The notes under the pieces: model-generated
Told to the model about the DNA's origin: nothing
Databases searched by the model: none
The model's input: the letters and a program-made list of their open reading frames with translations, nothing else
Assembly: GCF_005405305.1 (NCBI RefSeq)
Contig: NZ_BJDU01000003.1
Span: forward strand, 124,001 to 188,000
Direction: 5' to 3'
Source of the DNA: Companilactobacillus formosensis
GTDB taxonomy: Bacteria > Bacillota > Bacilli > Lactobacillales > Lactobacillaceae
DNA: 64,000 nucleotides
Made by a program: the position numbers and the translations under genes
Shown here: piece by piece, positions 1 through 9,265 of the stretch
Layout: every line of letters starts with the position of its first letter
Numbering within the stretch: the first letter of the stretch is position 1

Positions 1-185
1 GTATGCAGGAAAACTTACCAACCTTTTTCTCTTCCAATTTCTCAATGAAAGAATTGGAAAAGCACCTTGCTATCAATCAACGTGGCGAAGAAGAACCAGT
101 CAAAGCAAAGCGTATTATGGAGCGGGTTAGATACCTTTCTAGGGAAGTGATCGTAACTGGTCCTAACAGAAGATTTGAAAAATAA
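1..185 (+). CDS. dnaI: Primosomal protein DnaI, C-terminal end (partial)
   Basis: Only the last 60 or so residues are present; the gene begins before the window. The visible tail (SNFSMKELEKHL, then VKAKRIMERVRYLS and GPNRR) matches the C-terminal end of the AAA+ helicase loader DnaI, which places the replicative helicase on DNA at initiation and restart. The Walker motifs lie outside the window. The position just upstream of thrS agrees with the dnaB-dnaI-thrS order of many Bacillota. Confidence 0.85.
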   Translation, partial: MQENLPTFFSSNFSMKELEKHLAINQRGEEEPVKAKRIMERVRYLSREVIVTGPNRRFEK

Positions 186-224
186 CTTGCATTTCTGAAA
201 AATAAATGTTTCAATAAAGCCATG

Positions 225-457
225 AAAGATAACACTTCGGTTCTAATTCAGGGAGGGTACGATTACTGGAAGCTTACCCATTACTGGAGTTACCACTTTC
301 ACGCAAAACTGTATAATGGTCGGTTACTTTATAACCAAATGAGAGAAAACTGTTATTTGTTGTACAGTTTTAAAGTGGGTGGAACCGCGTAGAAAATACG
401 TCCCTGAAGTATGCACATATCGATTGATATGGATATACTTCAGGGACGTATTTTTTT
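225..457 (+). promoter_or_regulatory. T-box riboswitch, threonine type, of thrS
   Basis: This leader fills the 301-bp gap between dnaI and thrS. The conserved T-box core GGGTGGAACCGCG lies at 377-389. It is followed by a terminator hairpin whose arms at 397-412 and 435-450 are complementary and run into T residues. A GTT-ACC-ACT stretch near 294 puts an ACC (Thr) codon where a specifier would be. Uncharged tRNA-Thr should stabilise the antiterminator and allow thrS transcription. The class is certain; the exact specifier is inferred. Confidence 0.93.
397..457 (+). terminator. Regulated terminator of the thrS T-box
   Basis: A 16-bp perfect stem (397-412 with 435-450) followed by a run of T. 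The 5' part overlaps the region downstream of the T-box core, as needed for the alternative antiterminator fold. Confidence 0.9.
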
Positions 458-486
458 GTTATCTAATACTTAGGAGGAAATAGTCT

Positions 487-2454
487 ATGTCAAAAATCAA
501 GTTAACATTCCCAGATGATTCAGTTAAGGAGTTTGACGAAGGCACAACAACCCTAGACGTTGCTAAATCAATCAGCACATCTCTAGGTAAAAAAGCTGTT
601 GCCGGTAAAATCAATGATGTCCTAGTAGACCTAGAACGTCCATTGAAACAAGATGGTAAAATCGAAATTATCTCAGCAGAAGATAAAGAAGATGCACAAA
701 AAGTATTGAGAAATACTGCTGCATTGGTATTCAGTGCTGCTGCTAAGAGTTTCAAGAAAGATCTTCACTTCGGTGAAAAGCACACAAATGATGATGGTTT
801 CTTCGTAGATACTGATAGTGCTGATGGCCAAATCAGTGTTGATGAATTACCAAAGATTACTGCTTTGATGAACAAGATCATCAAAGACAATGACAAGATT
901 GAAAGATCAATGATGGACAAGAAAGATCTTGCTGATATGTTCAAGGATGATCCATACAAGTCATCATTGATCAATGCAATTGACTCAGTTCAAATTCCTG
1001 TTTACAAATTAGATGATTTTGTTGACTTTGGTTACGATGCTGTACTTGCAAATCTTAAGGCTTTGAAGCATTTCGAATTACTTTCAGTTGCTGGTGCTTA
1101 TTGGCAAGGTAAGTCAAGTAATCCAATGCTACAAAGAATTTATGGTACAGCCTTCTATAAAGAAGATGGACTAAAAGCTGACCTCAAGCGTCGTGCTGAA
1201 ATTAAAGAACGTGACCACAGAACAATCGGTCGTGATCTTGATTTGTTCTTCGTTGACCCAGAAGTTGGTGCCGGTCTTCCATACTGGATGCCAAATGGTG
1301 CAACAATTCGTCGTGTTATCGAAAGATACATCATCGACAAAGAAGTTGCTTGGGGTTACCAACACGTTTACACACCAATCCTTATGAACTTGAATGCTTA
1401 TAAGACTTCAGGTCACTGGGCACACTACCGTGAAGATATGTTCCCACCAATGGACATGGGTGATGGCGAAATGCTTGAACTACGTCCTATGAACTGTCCT
1501 TCACATATTCAAATTTACAAGCACCACAACCGTTCATACAGAGATCTTCCACTTCGTATCGCTGAACTTGGTATGATGCACAGATATGAAAAATCAGGTG
1601 CTTTATCAGGACTACAACGTGTTCGTGAAATGACTCTAAATGATGGTCACACATTCGTTGCTCTTGACCAAATTCAAGAAGAATTCAAACGTACACTACA
1701 ATTGATGGTTGAAGTTTACAAAGACTTCGACATTACAGATTACACATTCCGTCTAAGTTATCGTGATCCAGCTAATACTGAAAAGTACTTCGATGATGAT
1801 GAGATGTGGAATAGATCACAATCAATGCTTAAAGCTGCTATGGATGACCTTGGCTTGAAGTACTATGAAGCTGAAGGTGAAGCTGCTTTCTACGGTCCAA
1901 AACTTGATGTTCAAACAAAGACAGCTCTTGGAAACGAAGAAACACTATCAACTATCCAACTAGACTTCATGCAACCAGAGAAGTTCCAACTAACATATGT
2001 TGGTGCTGATGGACAAGACCACAGACCAGTTATGATTCACCGTGGTATCGTTTCAACTATGGAAAGATTTATTGCTTACCTAATTGAAATTTACAAGGGT
2101 GCCTTCCCAACATGGTTAGCTCCAACACAAGTACGTATCATTCCTGTTAACAACAAACTTCATGCAGACTACGCTAACGAAGTTCTTTCAGAATTACGTG
2201 CTAAGAATATCCGTGCTGAACTTGATGACCGTGATGAAAAGATGGGCTACAAGATCCGTGATGCTCAAACAATGAAGATTCCATATACAGTTGTTATTGG
2301 TGATGAAGAATCTAAGAACGCCACAGTTTCAGTAAGAAAATATGGTGAAGATGATTCAGCTTCAGAAAATGCCAAGATGTTCGTCAGTTCAGTAGTTGCT
2401 GATATTGCTAACTACAGTCGTAAAGATGTTACTGACAAATCAGACAAAGACTAA
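487..2454 (+). CDS. thrS: Threonyl-tRNA synthetase
   Basis: Class II synthetase that charges tRNA-Thr in the cytoplasm; 655 residues, normal for bacteria. Domain order is an N-terminal TGS domain (about 1-62), the SAD editing region, the catalytic core, and a C-terminal anticodon-binding domain (from about 555). The zinc ligands expected in the active site are visible as Cys337 (MNCPSH), His388 (NDGHTF) and His518 (MIHRGI). A class II motif 2-like stretch, [18 protein letters not shown], is present. AGGAGG at 472-477 sets the ATG. Expression should depend on the upstream T-box. One detail differs: the editing site normally carries HxxxH, and I did not find a clean copy, so editing activity deserves a check. 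Confidence 0.97.
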   Translation: MSKIKLTFPDDSVKEFDEGTTTLDVAKSISTSLGKKAVAGKINDVLVDLERPLKQDGKIEIISAEDKEDAQKVLRNTAALVFSAAAKSFKKDLHFGEKHTNDDGFFVDTDSADGQISVDELPKITALMNKIIKDNDKIERSMMDKKDLADMFKDDPYKSSLINAIDSVQIPVYKLDDFVDFGYDAVLANLKALKHFELLSVAGAYWQGKSSNPMLQRIYGTAFYKEDGLKADLKRRAEIKERDHRTIGRDLDLFFVDPEVGAGLPYWMPNGATIRRVIERYIIDKEVAWGYQHVYTPILMNLNAYKTSGHWAHYREDMFPPMDMGDGEMLELRPMNCPSHIQIYKHHNRSYRDLPLRIAELGMMHRYEKSGALSGLQRVREMTLNDGHTFVALDQIQEEFKRTLQLMVEVYKDFDITDYTFRLSYRDPANTEKYFDDDEMWNRSQSMLKAAMDDLGLKYYEAEGEAAFYGPKLDVQTKTALGNEETLSTIQLDFMQPEKFQLTYVGADGQDHRPVMIHRGIVSTMERFIAYLIEIYKGAFPTWLAPTQVRIIPVNNKLHADYANEVLSELRAKNIRAELDDRDEKMGYKIRDAQTMKIPYTVVIGDEESKNATVSVRKYGEDDSASENAKMFVSSVVADIANYSRKDVTDKSDKD

Positions 2455-2463
2455 TTAATAAAG

Positions 2464-2501
2464 CAAAATGTAAATTCACATTGTGGATTTACATTTTTTT
2501 T
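2464..2501 (+). terminator. Terminator after thrS
   Basis: Inverted repeat AAATGTAAAT / ATTTACATTT around a short loop, followed by T9. It separates thrS from the next gene. Confidence 0.85.
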
Positions 2502-2511
2502 TGGAGGAAAA

Positions 2512-3498
2512 ATGAAAGCTTTAACAATTGCTCAAGATAAAACCCAGATAGCCGATGCAAAAATTATTCAAGTAAATAAACCTACTATTAATAGTGACGA
2601 AATTTTAATCAAGGTAAAAGCGGTTGGATTAAATCCAGTCGATTACAAATTAATTGAAAGTCATCCACTTAGTTGGAATGATCCACATGTTTTAGGCTTA
2701 GATGCTGCTGGAGAAATTGTTTCGGTAGGAAATGACAATCCTAAGAACTTTAAAATTGGTCAAAGAGTATTCTTTCACAGCGATTTAAATAAAGATGGCG
2801 TTTATGCTGAATATGCTAAAGCTAAATACAATGTCGTAGCTAGGATCCCAGATAATGTTTCCTATCAATCGGCAGCGGCAATTCTTTGCTCAGGATTAAC
2901 AGCATACGCTGCACTGTTTAGAAAAATGAATTTGACTGGTAAACAAAATGTCCTGATTCATGCCGGTGCTGGTGGAGTAGGTAGTATTGCCGTTCAATTG
3001 GCTAAATATTTAGGTTTAACGGTAATTACAACTGTTTCGACTAAGAAGGTTAGCTTTGCCAAGAAGATTGGTGCTGACTTTGTTATTGATTATAAAAAGC
3101 AAAATACTTCCGAGGAAATCAATAAGATAACTAATGGCGTCGGAGTAGATTTGATTATCAATTTGGTCGGTGGTATTGAGGCTCAAAAAGATTTGTCGAG
3201 ATTAGCATATAATGGGGCAGTTGTGGATATTTTGAATACACCAGATTTGTCCAATTATGATTTAACTGCTAAAGGTCAAAGTGTATTAAGCGTCAATTTA
3301 GGGGGAGCTCATAACGGTGGCAGCGTTAATCAACTCAATGATTTGTCGGTTATGGCTGAATCATTAGTCAAATTAGTATCCGAAGGAATCGTTGATCCAT
3401 TGATAACTAAACAAATCCGTTTTGAAGAAATTCCAAATGGATTACAATTGATCAAAAATCATCAAACTGAAGGAAAAATCGTAGCGGTTTTGGATTAG
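2512..3498 (+). CDS. Zinc-free medium-chain dehydrogenase, quinone oxidoreductase-like
   Basis: A 328-residue member of the medium-chain dehydrogenase/reductase superfamily. The N-terminal GroES-like domain (about 1-120) is followed by a Rossmann domain with the nucleotide-binding motif HAGAGGVGSIAVQLAKYLG (about 145-163). The cysteine and histidine ligands of zinc alcohol dehydrogenases are not evident, which points to the NADPH:quinone reductase or zeta-crystallin-like branch. Substrate unknown. GGAGG about 7 bases upstream supports the ATG. It lies between the thrS terminator and the infC promoter, so it is probably transcribed from its own weak promoter or by read-through. Confidence 0.85.
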   Translation: MKALTIAQDKTQIADAKIIQVNKPTINSDEILIKVKAVGLNPVDYKLIESHPLSWNDPHVLGLDAAGEIVSVGNDNPKNFKIGQRVFFHSDLNKDGVYAEYAKAKYNVVARIPDNVSYQSAAAILCSGLTAYAALFRKMNLTGKQNVLIHAGAGGVGSIAVQLAKYLGLTVITTVSTKKVSFAKKIGADFVIDYKKQNTSEEINKITNGVGVDLIINLVGGIEAQKDLSRLAYNGAVVDILNTPDLSNYDLTAKGQSVLSVNLGGAHNGGSVNQLNDLSVMAESLVKLVSEGIVDPLITKQIRFEEIPNGLQLIKNHQTEGKIVAVLD

Positions 3499-3588
3499 TT
3501 TCGAGCTAACTTGATTGTAAAGAATGAAGAATTATGTTAAATTAGAAAGGTTGAAAACGAATTAATTATATTATTTTGACAAGTTATA

Positions 3589-3616
3589 TTGACACTTGGC
3601 ATTATTATGGTATAGT
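3589..3616 (+). promoter_or_regulatory. Promoter of the infC-rpmI-rplT operon
   Basis: Consensus -35 TTGACA at 3589-3594 and -10 TATAGT at 3611-3616 with a 16-bp spacer, directly upstream of the leader. Confidence 0.75.
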
Positions 3617-3619
3617 TAA

Positions 3620-3735
3620 TAACTGTTGAGATTAAGCAGAAGCGCCCGCTTCTCACCTATGCATTCGCCTCTAGGTTAATACGATTGCGTAAATAATATA
3701 GTGGGCATGCTTGTGCAGCCTGCTTTTTTTGTGGG
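3620..3735 (+). promoter_or_regulatory. L20-type autoregulatory leader of infC operon
   Basis: Structured 5' leader between the promoter and infC. It contains a perfect hairpin AGAAGCG-CC-CGCTTCT near 3638 and ends in a GC-rich hairpin (3702-3724) followed by T7, a terminator fold. Bacillota infC operons carry an L20-binding leader that attenuates transcription when free L20 accumulates. The position and terminator fit that; assignment to the Rfam family is inference. Confidence 0.7.
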
Positions 3736-3761
3736 CCAAATTACTCCGGAGGTGACTACTC

Positions 3762-4295
3762 ATAGCAAGAGATTTATTAATAAATGATCAAATACGTGCA
3801 AAAGAAGTACGATTGATTTCTGAAAATGGGGATCAAGTTGGTGTTAAACCAAAGGCTGAAGCACAACGTTTAGCTGAAGCTGCTAATATGGACCTAGTTC
3901 TAATGTCACCGGGTGCTAAACCACCTGTTGCCAGAATTATGGATTATGGTAAATATAAGTTCGATCTACAAAAGAAAGATCGTGAAGCACGTAAAAAACA
4001 AAAAACTGTTAGTCTTAAGGAAGTACGTTTAAGCCCAACTATTGAAGAAAACGACTTTAATACAAAGCTTAATAATGCTCGTAAGTTTTTGGCTAAGGGT
4101 GATAAGGTCAAAGTTTCTCTTCGCTTTAAGGGTAGAGCAATTACTCATAAAGAGATAGGTAAGGAAGTCTTGGACCGCGTCGCTGATAAGACTAAGGATG
4201 TTGCTACAGTAACAACTAAGCCAAAAATGGACGGTCGTAGTATGTTCTTAATGCTTGATCCAATTAACTCAAAAGATAACAAAAAGAAGAAATAG
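3762..4295 (+). CDS. infC: Translation initiation factor IF-3, ATA start
   Basis: IF-3 binds the 30S subunit and checks start-codon selection. The reading frame shows the canonical N-terminus [18 protein letters not shown] followed by the whole 177-residue protein. Upstream of this segment the frame closes at a TGA (3753-3755), so the only position giving a full-length N-domain is ATA at 3762, six bases after GGAGGTGA (3748-3755). The first conventional start, TTG at 3813, would delete 17 conserved residues. Rare AUU or AUA initiation is the known basis of infC autoregulation: IF-3 discriminates against such codons. The gene sits first in infC-rpmI-rplT. Confidence 0.95.
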   Translation: MARDLLINDQIRAKEVRLISENGDQVGVKPKAEAQRLAEAANMDLVLMSPGAKPPVARIMDYGKYKFDLQKKDREARKKQKTVSLKEVRLSPTIEENDFNTKLNNARKFLAKGDKVKVSLRFKGRAITHKEIGKEVLDRVADKTKDVATVTTKPKMDGRSMFLMLDPINSKDNKKKK

Positions 4296-4309
4296 TGGAG
4301 GGATTTTCA

Positions 4310-4507
4310 ATGCCTAAACAAAAGACACACCGCGCATCAGCAAAAAGATTCAAGATCACTGCTAATGGTGGTTGGAAGAGAAGCCATGCATATACAAGTC
4401 ACCGTTTCCACGGTAAGACTAAGAAGCAACGTCGTCAATTGGCTAAGCCAGGTATGGTAGGCTCAAGTGATTTGAAACGTATGAAACGCATGCTCGCAAC
4501 ATACTAA
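4310..4507 (+). CDS. rpmI: 50S ribosomal protein L35
   Basis: 65-residue basic protein, [14 protein letters not shown] at the start and [10 protein letters not shown] at the end, typical L35. I chose the ATG at 4310 over the in-frame GTG at 4295, because GGAGGGA at 4297-4303 sits at the right distance only for 4310 and L35 proteins start MPK. It is 14 bases after infC and 35 before rplT, in the conserved operon. Confidence 0.97.
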   Translation: MPKQKTHRASAKRFKITANGGWKRSHAYTSHRFHGKTKKQRRQLAKPGMVGSSDLKRMKRMLATY

Positions 4508-4542
4508 TTATTTATTCTTTATAATCAAAAGGAGGAGTCATT

Positions 4543-4899
4543 ATGCCACGTGTAAAAGGTGGAACAGTAACTCGCAAACGTCGTAAGAAAGTTTTAAAAT
4601 TAGCTAAGGGATATCGTGGTTCAAAACATATCACTTTTAAAGCAGCTCATACTCAAATCATGGTTTCATACCGTTATGCATTCCGTGATCGTCGCCAAGT
4701 TAAGCGCGACTTCCGTAAGTTATGGATTGCTAGAATCAATGCCGCTGCAAGAATGAACGAAATCAGTTACAGCAAATTAATGCATGGTTTGAAATTAGCT
4801 AACGTTGACATTAACCGTAAGATGTTGGCCCAAATTGCTATTGAAGATCCAAAAGCATTTACAAGTTTAGTAGATACAGCTAAGAAAGCTTTAGCTTAA
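4543..4899 (+). CDS. rplT: 50S ribosomal protein L20
   Basis: 118 residues, starting [20 protein letters not shown], with the basic N-terminal extension that threads into 23S rRNA and a globular C-terminal domain. L20 is an early assembly protein and the repressor of its own operon through the leader at 3620-3735. AAGGAGG lies 7 bases upstream of the ATG. The following hairpin ends the operon. Confidence 0.98.
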   Translation: MPRVKGGTVTRKRRKKVLKLAKGYRGSKHITFKAAHTQIMVSYRYAFRDRRQVKRDFRKLWIARINAAARMNEISYSKLMHGLKLANVDINRKMLAQIAIEDPKAFTSLVDTAKKALA

Positions 4900-4903
4900 T
4901 TTT

Positions 4904-4941
4904 AAAAACGTAATTTGGATAACCCCAAATTACGTTTTTTT
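4904..4941 (+). terminator. Terminator after rplT
   Basis: Perfect 15-bp stem (AAAAACGTAATTTGG with its complement) and T7. Confidence 0.92.
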
Positions 4942-4967
4942 ACTAATTCGAAGACGAGGATTAAATT

Positions 4968-5495
4968 ATGTTTAAACCCTATATTATGCTCGATAAAATT
5001 ACTGATCTGACTGTAGAAGATCTTCAAGAACTACATATTACTAAAATCATGACAGATTTGGATAATACTCTTTTGCCATGGAATAGTAACGAGTATGATT
5101 TATCATTGCGTAAATGGCTGAACTTAATGGCCCAAAATAACATTGAAGTGATGATTGTTTCAAATAATAGTTACGAACGTGTAGAAAAAGCCGTTAAAGA
5201 CTTGCCCGTTAGTATCGTGGCGCGTGCGGTGAAACCTTTACCATTCGTAATCATGAAGCATCTCAAAGAAGAAAACATCGATCCTAAGAATGTTTTATTT
5301 GTTGGTGATCAAGTGATGACCGATGTTTTAGCAGGCAACATGGCTAACTTGAAGACCGTCCTAGTCAAACCCTTAGTCAAGACAGATGCCAAGAAGACTC
5401 GTATTAATAGATTTTTTGAACGTCCTATCTTAAAAGCAATGCAAAAACGTGATAAGAATTTATATTGGAAGGATTCATTAAATGACAGAAGATAA
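4968..5495 (+). CDS. yqeG: YqeG family HAD-type phosphatase
   Basis: 175-residue HAD superfamily IIIA phosphatase-like protein. Motif I is visible as DLDNTLLPW (about 27-35), motif II as IVSNNS, and the C-terminal acidic motif as VGDQVMTDVLAGN. It heads the conserved yqeG-yqeH-yhbY-nadD-yqeK-rsfS cluster and overlaps yqeH by 14 bp, so the two are translationally coupled. Substrate in vivo is unknown to me; B. subtilis YqeG is likewise poorly characterised. Confidence 0.93.
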   Translation: MFKPYIMLDKITDLTVEDLQELHITKIMTDLDNTLLPWNSNEYDLSLRKWLNLMAQNNIEVMIVSNNSYERVEKAVKDLPVSIVARAVKPLPFVIMKHLKEENIDPKNVLFVGDQVMTDVLAGNMANLKTVLVKPLVKTDAKKTRINRFFERPILKAMQKRDKNLYWKDSLNDRR

Positions 5496-6594
5496 TGAAT
5501 TGTACTGCATAGGCTGTGGTGCAAAACTTCAAACAGAAGATAAAGACAAACCAGGTTTTGTTCAAGCTTCCACTTTGAAAAAATATACCGAAGATGATTC
5601 AAAAGAATTACTCTGCAAGAGATGTTTCAGACTTCGTAACTACAATGAAATCACTGACGTTGACGTTTCTGATGATGACTTTTTGAAGTTGTTAGACTCA
5701 ATTTCTCAAAAAGATGCCTTAGTAGTTAACGTAGTCGATATTTTCGATTACGAAGGTAGTGTGATTCCCGGATTGCAACGTTTTGTCGGTGATAAAAAGA
5801 TTTTGATGGTTGGTAATAAAGTCGACTTATTACCAGCTTCAGTTAATCAAAATCGTCTTTTGAACTGGTTGCAACAAAAGAGTAAAGAAAACGGTATTAA
5901 ATCGGTTGACCAAATTATGGTTTCAGCTGTCAAAGGTATCAATATCGATAAATTGATGGACATGATCGAAAAGTATCGTGATGGTAAGGATGTCTATGTT
6001 GTTGGTACTACTAATACTGGTAAATCAACTTTGATCAACCGAATCATCAGTTCTAATTCTGATATCAAAGATTTGATCACAACTTCTCGATTCCCAGGAA
6101 CTACTTTGGATCGAATCGATATTCCTTTGGATGATGGTCATTCACTAGTTGATACACCCGGAATTATCCACCGTTATCAATTGGCTCATTTCTTGAATGC
6201 CAAAGATTTAAAGACAGTGACACCTAAGAAACCATTACGCCCAGCAACTTTCCAATTACGTGATGGACAAACAATTTTTGTGGCAGGATTAGCCCGTTTA
6301 GACTTTCTAAATGAAAGAACTAACGTGACTTTCTACGTTAACCAGGGATTGCCATTGCATAGAACTAAGACAGTTAATGCCGATGAATTTTATGAAAAAC
6401 ATCTCGGTGATATTTTAACACCACCAACTGATATCAAAGAATTCCCTAAATTTAAGAGTCAAATCTTTTCAGCACATGAAAAATCAGATATCGTTATTTA
6501 TGGTTTAGGTTGGGTCACGATTCCGGCTGGAACTAAGGTTAAAGCCTATGTCCCAGATGGTGTTCACGTATCAATCCGTAACGCGATAATTTAA
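5482..6594 (+). CDS. yqeH: Ribosome biogenesis GTPase YqeH
   Basis: 370-residue circularly permuted GTPase needed for 30S assembly in Bacillota. An N-terminal zinc finger is visible (CIGCGA ... CKRCF, about residues 9-47). The G motifs come in permuted order: G4 NKVDLL (about 112), G5-like SAVKG (about 150), then G1 GTTNTGKSTLINR (about 175) and G3 DTPGI (about 223). The C-terminal part is the family-specific RNA-binding region. It overlaps yqeG and is 10 bp from yhbY. Confidence 0.96.
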   Translation: MTEDNELYCIGCGAKLQTEDKDKPGFVQASTLKKYTEDDSKELLCKRCFRLRNYNEITDVDVSDDDFLKLLDSISQKDALVVNVVDIFDYEGSVIPGLQRFVGDKKILMVGNKVDLLPASVNQNRLLNWLQQKSKENGIKSVDQIMVSAVKGINIDKLMDMIEKYRDGKDVYVVGTTNTGKSTLINRIISSNSDIKDLITTSRFPGTTLDRIDIPLDDGHSLVDTPGIIHRYQLAHFLNAKDLKTVTPKKPLRPATFQLRDGQTIFVAGLARLDFLNERTNVTFYVNQGLPLHRTKTVNADEFYEKHLGDILTPPTDIKEFPKFKSQIFSAHEKSDIVIYGLGWVTIPAGTKVKAYVPDGVHVSIRNAII

Positions 6595-6604
6595 GGAGAA
6601 TTTA

Positions 6605-6919
6605 ATGATAATTAAAGGAAAAAAGAACCGTTATTTAAGAAGCCAAGCTGCCACAATGAAGCCAGTTATTCAAGTAGGCCGTGATGGTATTACTGAAAAT
6701 TTGCTTAAACAGTTGGAAATTTTGATTGAAAAGAATGAACTTATCAAGGTTTCCTTGCTTCAAAATACAATGGTTGAACCACAAGATCTAATCGAAGCTT
6801 TAAATGAATTCGATTCAGACATCGTTCACATTCAAACAATTGGCTCTAAAATGGTTTTATATAAAAAAGCATCAAAAATCAAAAATCGTAAATATTCAAT
6901 TGAATTAGAGAAAATGTAA
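6605..6919 (+). CDS. yhbY: CRM-domain RNA-binding protein YhbY
   Basis: 104-residue single CRM-domain protein. Start KKNRYLRSQAATMKPVIQVG followed by the GxxG-type loop region is diagnostic. YhbY associates with pre-50S particles. AAGGAG lies immediately upstream. In B. subtilis aroD lies between yqeH and yhbY; here it is absent and the spacing is only 10 bp. Confidence 0.95.
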   Translation: MIIKGKKNRYLRSQAATMKPVIQVGRDGITENLLKQLEILIEKNELIKVSLLQNTMVEPQDLIEALNEFDSDIVHIQTIGSKMVLYKKASKIKNRKYSIELEKM

Positions 6920-6934
6920 TTTAAGTGACTAATT

Positions 6935-7573
6935 ATGAATACTCAAAAACAATTATTAACTAAAGAGAAATTAGAATTTCATAGTAATTTGCCAAAACGT
7001 CACGTCGGAATCTTAGGCGGAACTTTTAACCCAATTCATTTGGGACATTTGGTGATAGCTGAACAGGTATATGAACAGTTGTGTTTGGATAAAGTTTTGT
7101 TTTTGCCTGATAAAATTCCACCTCATCGTGGGGTCAAAAAAACTATTCCCGATATTAAAAGCGATGATCGAATCGAAATGATCAAATTAGCTATTCGTGA
7201 TAATATGCATTTTGATTTGGATTTGACCGATATTCGTCGTGGCGGAGTTAGCTATACTTTTGAAACAATCAAGATGCTCAAAGACTTAAATCCGAATACA
7301 GAGTATTACTTTATAATAGGAGGAGACATGGTAGAAAATTTACCAAAATGGTCTCACATTGACGAACTGATCCAAATGGTACATTTTGTGGGAGTTTGTC
7401 GAAAAGGCTTTGAGAAAAAATCAAAGTACCCTATACTTTGGGTAAATACTCCAGAGTTGGAAATTAGTTCGAGTATGATTCGAGAAAAAGTCAAGCAGGG
7501 ACAATCTATCAAGTATTTAGTTCCTGATGATGTAGCTTGGTATATCAAAGATAGGGGGCTTTATCGTGAGTGA
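6935..7573 (+). CDS. nadD: Nicotinate-nucleotide adenylyltransferase
   Basis: Makes deamido-NAD from nicotinate mononucleotide and ATP. The nucleotidyltransferase motif GGTFNPIHLGHLVIAEQ (about 28-44) and the C-terminal ISSSMIREKV motif (about 177-186) are both clear. At 212 residues it has an N-terminal extension of about 20 residues before the Rossmann strand, so a later start is possible, but the spaced ATG at 6935 is the only good one. It overlaps yqeK by 8 bp. Confidence 0.95.
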   Translation: MNTQKQLLTKEKLEFHSNLPKRHVGILGGTFNPIHLGHLVIAEQVYEQLCLDKVLFLPDKIPPHRGVKKTIPDIKSDDRIEMIKLAIRDNMHFDLDLTDIRRGGVSYTFETIKMLKDLNPNTEYYFIIGGDMVENLPKWSHIDELIQMVHFVGVCRKGFEKKSKYPILWVNTPELEISSSMIREKVKQGQSIKYLVPDDVAWYIKDRGLYRE

Positions 7574-8168
7574 ATTTAATTACGAAAGCATCAAGAGTGG
7601 TTTGGATCGAGTAGACATTTTGAACAGAATGAAAGACACTTTGAGTGATTTTCGTTATAATCATTGTTTGCGGGTTGAAAAAACTTCACGTGCTTTAGCC
7701 GCTGAATTTGGTGGTGATGTAGATCGAGCTGGTTTAGCTGGATTATTGCATGACTACGCTAAAGAACGAAGCGATGAAGAATTTATTACTGAAATTAACA
7801 AAAAGCATTTAGACCCAGAATTGTTACATGCTAATAATGCTATATGGCACGGGATTGTCGGTGCTGAGATTATTAAGGATGAATTGGGTATTTATGATGA
7901 AGATGTATTAAACGCTATTAGAAGACATACAGTTGGCTCTACTAACATGACGCAAGTAGATAAGTGTGTCTTTGTAGGTGATTTTATTGAACCAGGTCGA
8001 GATTTTCCTGGCATTGATGAAGCACGTAAATATGCTGAAAAATCACTTGATAGTGCTGTAACTTTTGAATTAAAACATTCGATTCAACATTTGGTCGATA
8101 CAAATAGAGAAATTTATCCAGCAACTTTTGTTAGTTACAATTACTGGATCAAAAAAGGAGAATTATAA
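7566..8168 (+). CDS. yqeK: HD-domain hydrolase YqeK (Ap4A hydrolase, symmetrical)
   Basis: 200 residues. HD-domain signature residues are seen as HCLRVEKTS, LLHDYAKE and IWHGIVGAEI, then RRHTVGS. YqeK proteins hydrolyse diadenosine tetraphosphate to two ADP. GTG start at 7566 inside the end of nadD implies coupling. The NAD and Ap4A roles of nadD-yqeK are commonly paired in Bacillota. Confidence 0.93.
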   Translation: MSEFNYESIKSGLDRVDILNRMKDTLSDFRYNHCLRVEKTSRALAAEFGGDVDRAGLAGLLHDYAKERSDEEFITEINKKHLDPELLHANNAIWHGIVGAEIIKDELGIYDEDVLNAIRRHTVGSTNMTQVDKCVFVGDFIEPGRDFPGIDEARKYAEKSLDSAVTFELKHSIQHLVDTNREIYPATFVSYNYWIKKGEL

Positions 8169-8169
8169 T

Positions 8170-8526
8170 TTGGACTCAAAAAAAATGATGGAAATTGCTG
8201 TGAAAGCAGCTGATGAAAAGCACGCTAATGATATCAAAGTTCTAAATATCAGCGAAGTAAGTATTATGGCTGACTACTTTGTAATCATGGATGCCGGTTC
8301 ACAACGTCAAGTTGATGCTATCGTGCAATCTGTTTTGGATAAAGCAGGCGAAAATAACATTGAAATTGGTCACGTTGAAGGAAATCGTAACTCTGAATGG
8401 GTTTTGATCGACTTGCATGATGTTGTTATCCATGTCTTCACATCTGAAAAACATGATTTCTACAATCTAGAAAAACTTTGGTCAGATGCCCCAGAAGTTG
8501 ACATTTCTGATTTGGTAACTGAATAA
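8170..8526 (+). CDS. rsfS: Ribosome silencing factor RsfS
   Basis: 118 residues; RsfS binds L14 on the 50S subunit and blocks subunit joining during starvation. The conserved core ADYFVIMDAGSQRQVDAI and the GNRNSEWVLIDLHDVVIHVF segment are present. I chose TTG at 8170, because AAAGGAG at 8154-8160 is well placed for it and the family begins close to the KAADEK helix. A longer in-frame start at 8128 would lie within yqeK and adds unrelated residues. Confidence 0.95.
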   Translation: MDSKKMMEIAVKAADEKHANDIKVLNISEVSIMADYFVIMDAGSQRQVDAIVQSVLDKAGENNIEIGHVEGNRNSEWVLIDLHDVVIHVFTSEKHDFYNLEKLWSDAPEVDISDLVTE

Positions 8527-9257
8527 TGATCTACAATTCTTTTGCCAGCGTTTATAGTGAATTGATGGATGATTCATTGTATAGCAAGTGGGCGCAATAC
8601 GTCGAAAAACAAGTTGCCGGCGACAATAAAAAATTATTGGATGTAGCTTGTGGAACTGGTGATTTAACAATTCTATTGGCTGATAAGTTTCAAGTTACAG
8701 GAACTGATCTTTCAGAACAAATGTTAAAGATTGCCGAACAAAAAGCTCAAAAGGCCCACAAGAAAATTCCTTTTATTCCTAGCAATATGATGGATCTGTA
8801 TGATTTTGACAAGTATGATGTGATTACTTGTTTTGACGATTCAATCTGCTATTTACAAGATGAAGATGAGTTAGCGATTGCTTTCAATCAAGCTTTACAG
8901 CACTTAAACGAGGGCGGTAAGTACTTGTTTGATGCACATTCACTTTATCAAATGGATGAAGTCTTTCCTGGATATATGTTCAACCATCGTACTGAAGATT
9001 CTGCTTTTATGTGGAATAGCTTTGAAGGTGAATATCCACATAGCATTGAACATGAATTAACGTTCTTTAATTGGGATGAGAAAATCAAAGGTTATTCAGT
9101 TAATACTGAACTGCACAAAGAGAGAACTTATCCGATTGAAACATTCGTGGCTATTTTAAAAGATATCGGCTTCAAGAACGTCTCAGTCAGTGCCGAGTTT
9201 GGTACTTCAGAAGTTAAAGATGATTCAACTCGTTGGTTCTTCGCTGCCGAAAAATAG
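8526..9257 (+). CDS. SAM-dependent class I methyltransferase (YqeM-like)
   Basis: 243 residues. Motif I LLDVACGTGDLTILLA (about 38-53) and motif II-like TGTDLSEQML define a class I methyltransferase fold. It follows rsfS with a one-base stop/start overlap, as yqeM does in B. subtilis. Substrate is unknown. The C-terminal half (HEL..F.W and the RTYPIE stretch) resembles the small-molecule-type family seen in lactobacilli. Confidence 0.88.
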   Translation: MIYNSFASVYSELMDDSLYSKWAQYVEKQVAGDNKKLLDVACGTGDLTILLADKFQVTGTDLSEQMLKIAEQKAQKAHKKIPFIPSNMMDLYDFDKYDVITCFDDSICYLQDEDELAIAFNQALQHLNEGGKYLFDAHSLYQMDEVFPGYMFNHRTEDSAFMWNSFEGEYPHSIEHELTFFNWDEKIKGYSVNTELHKERTYPIETFVAILKDIGFKNVSVSAEFGTSEVKDDSTRWFFAAEK

Positions 9258-9265
9258 AGGGTTCT

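Noticed and set aside
5309-5602. 97-codon minus-strand frame across yqeG/yqeH
   Set aside because: Lies opposite two well-conserved overlapping genes and has no ribosome binding site or family resemblance.
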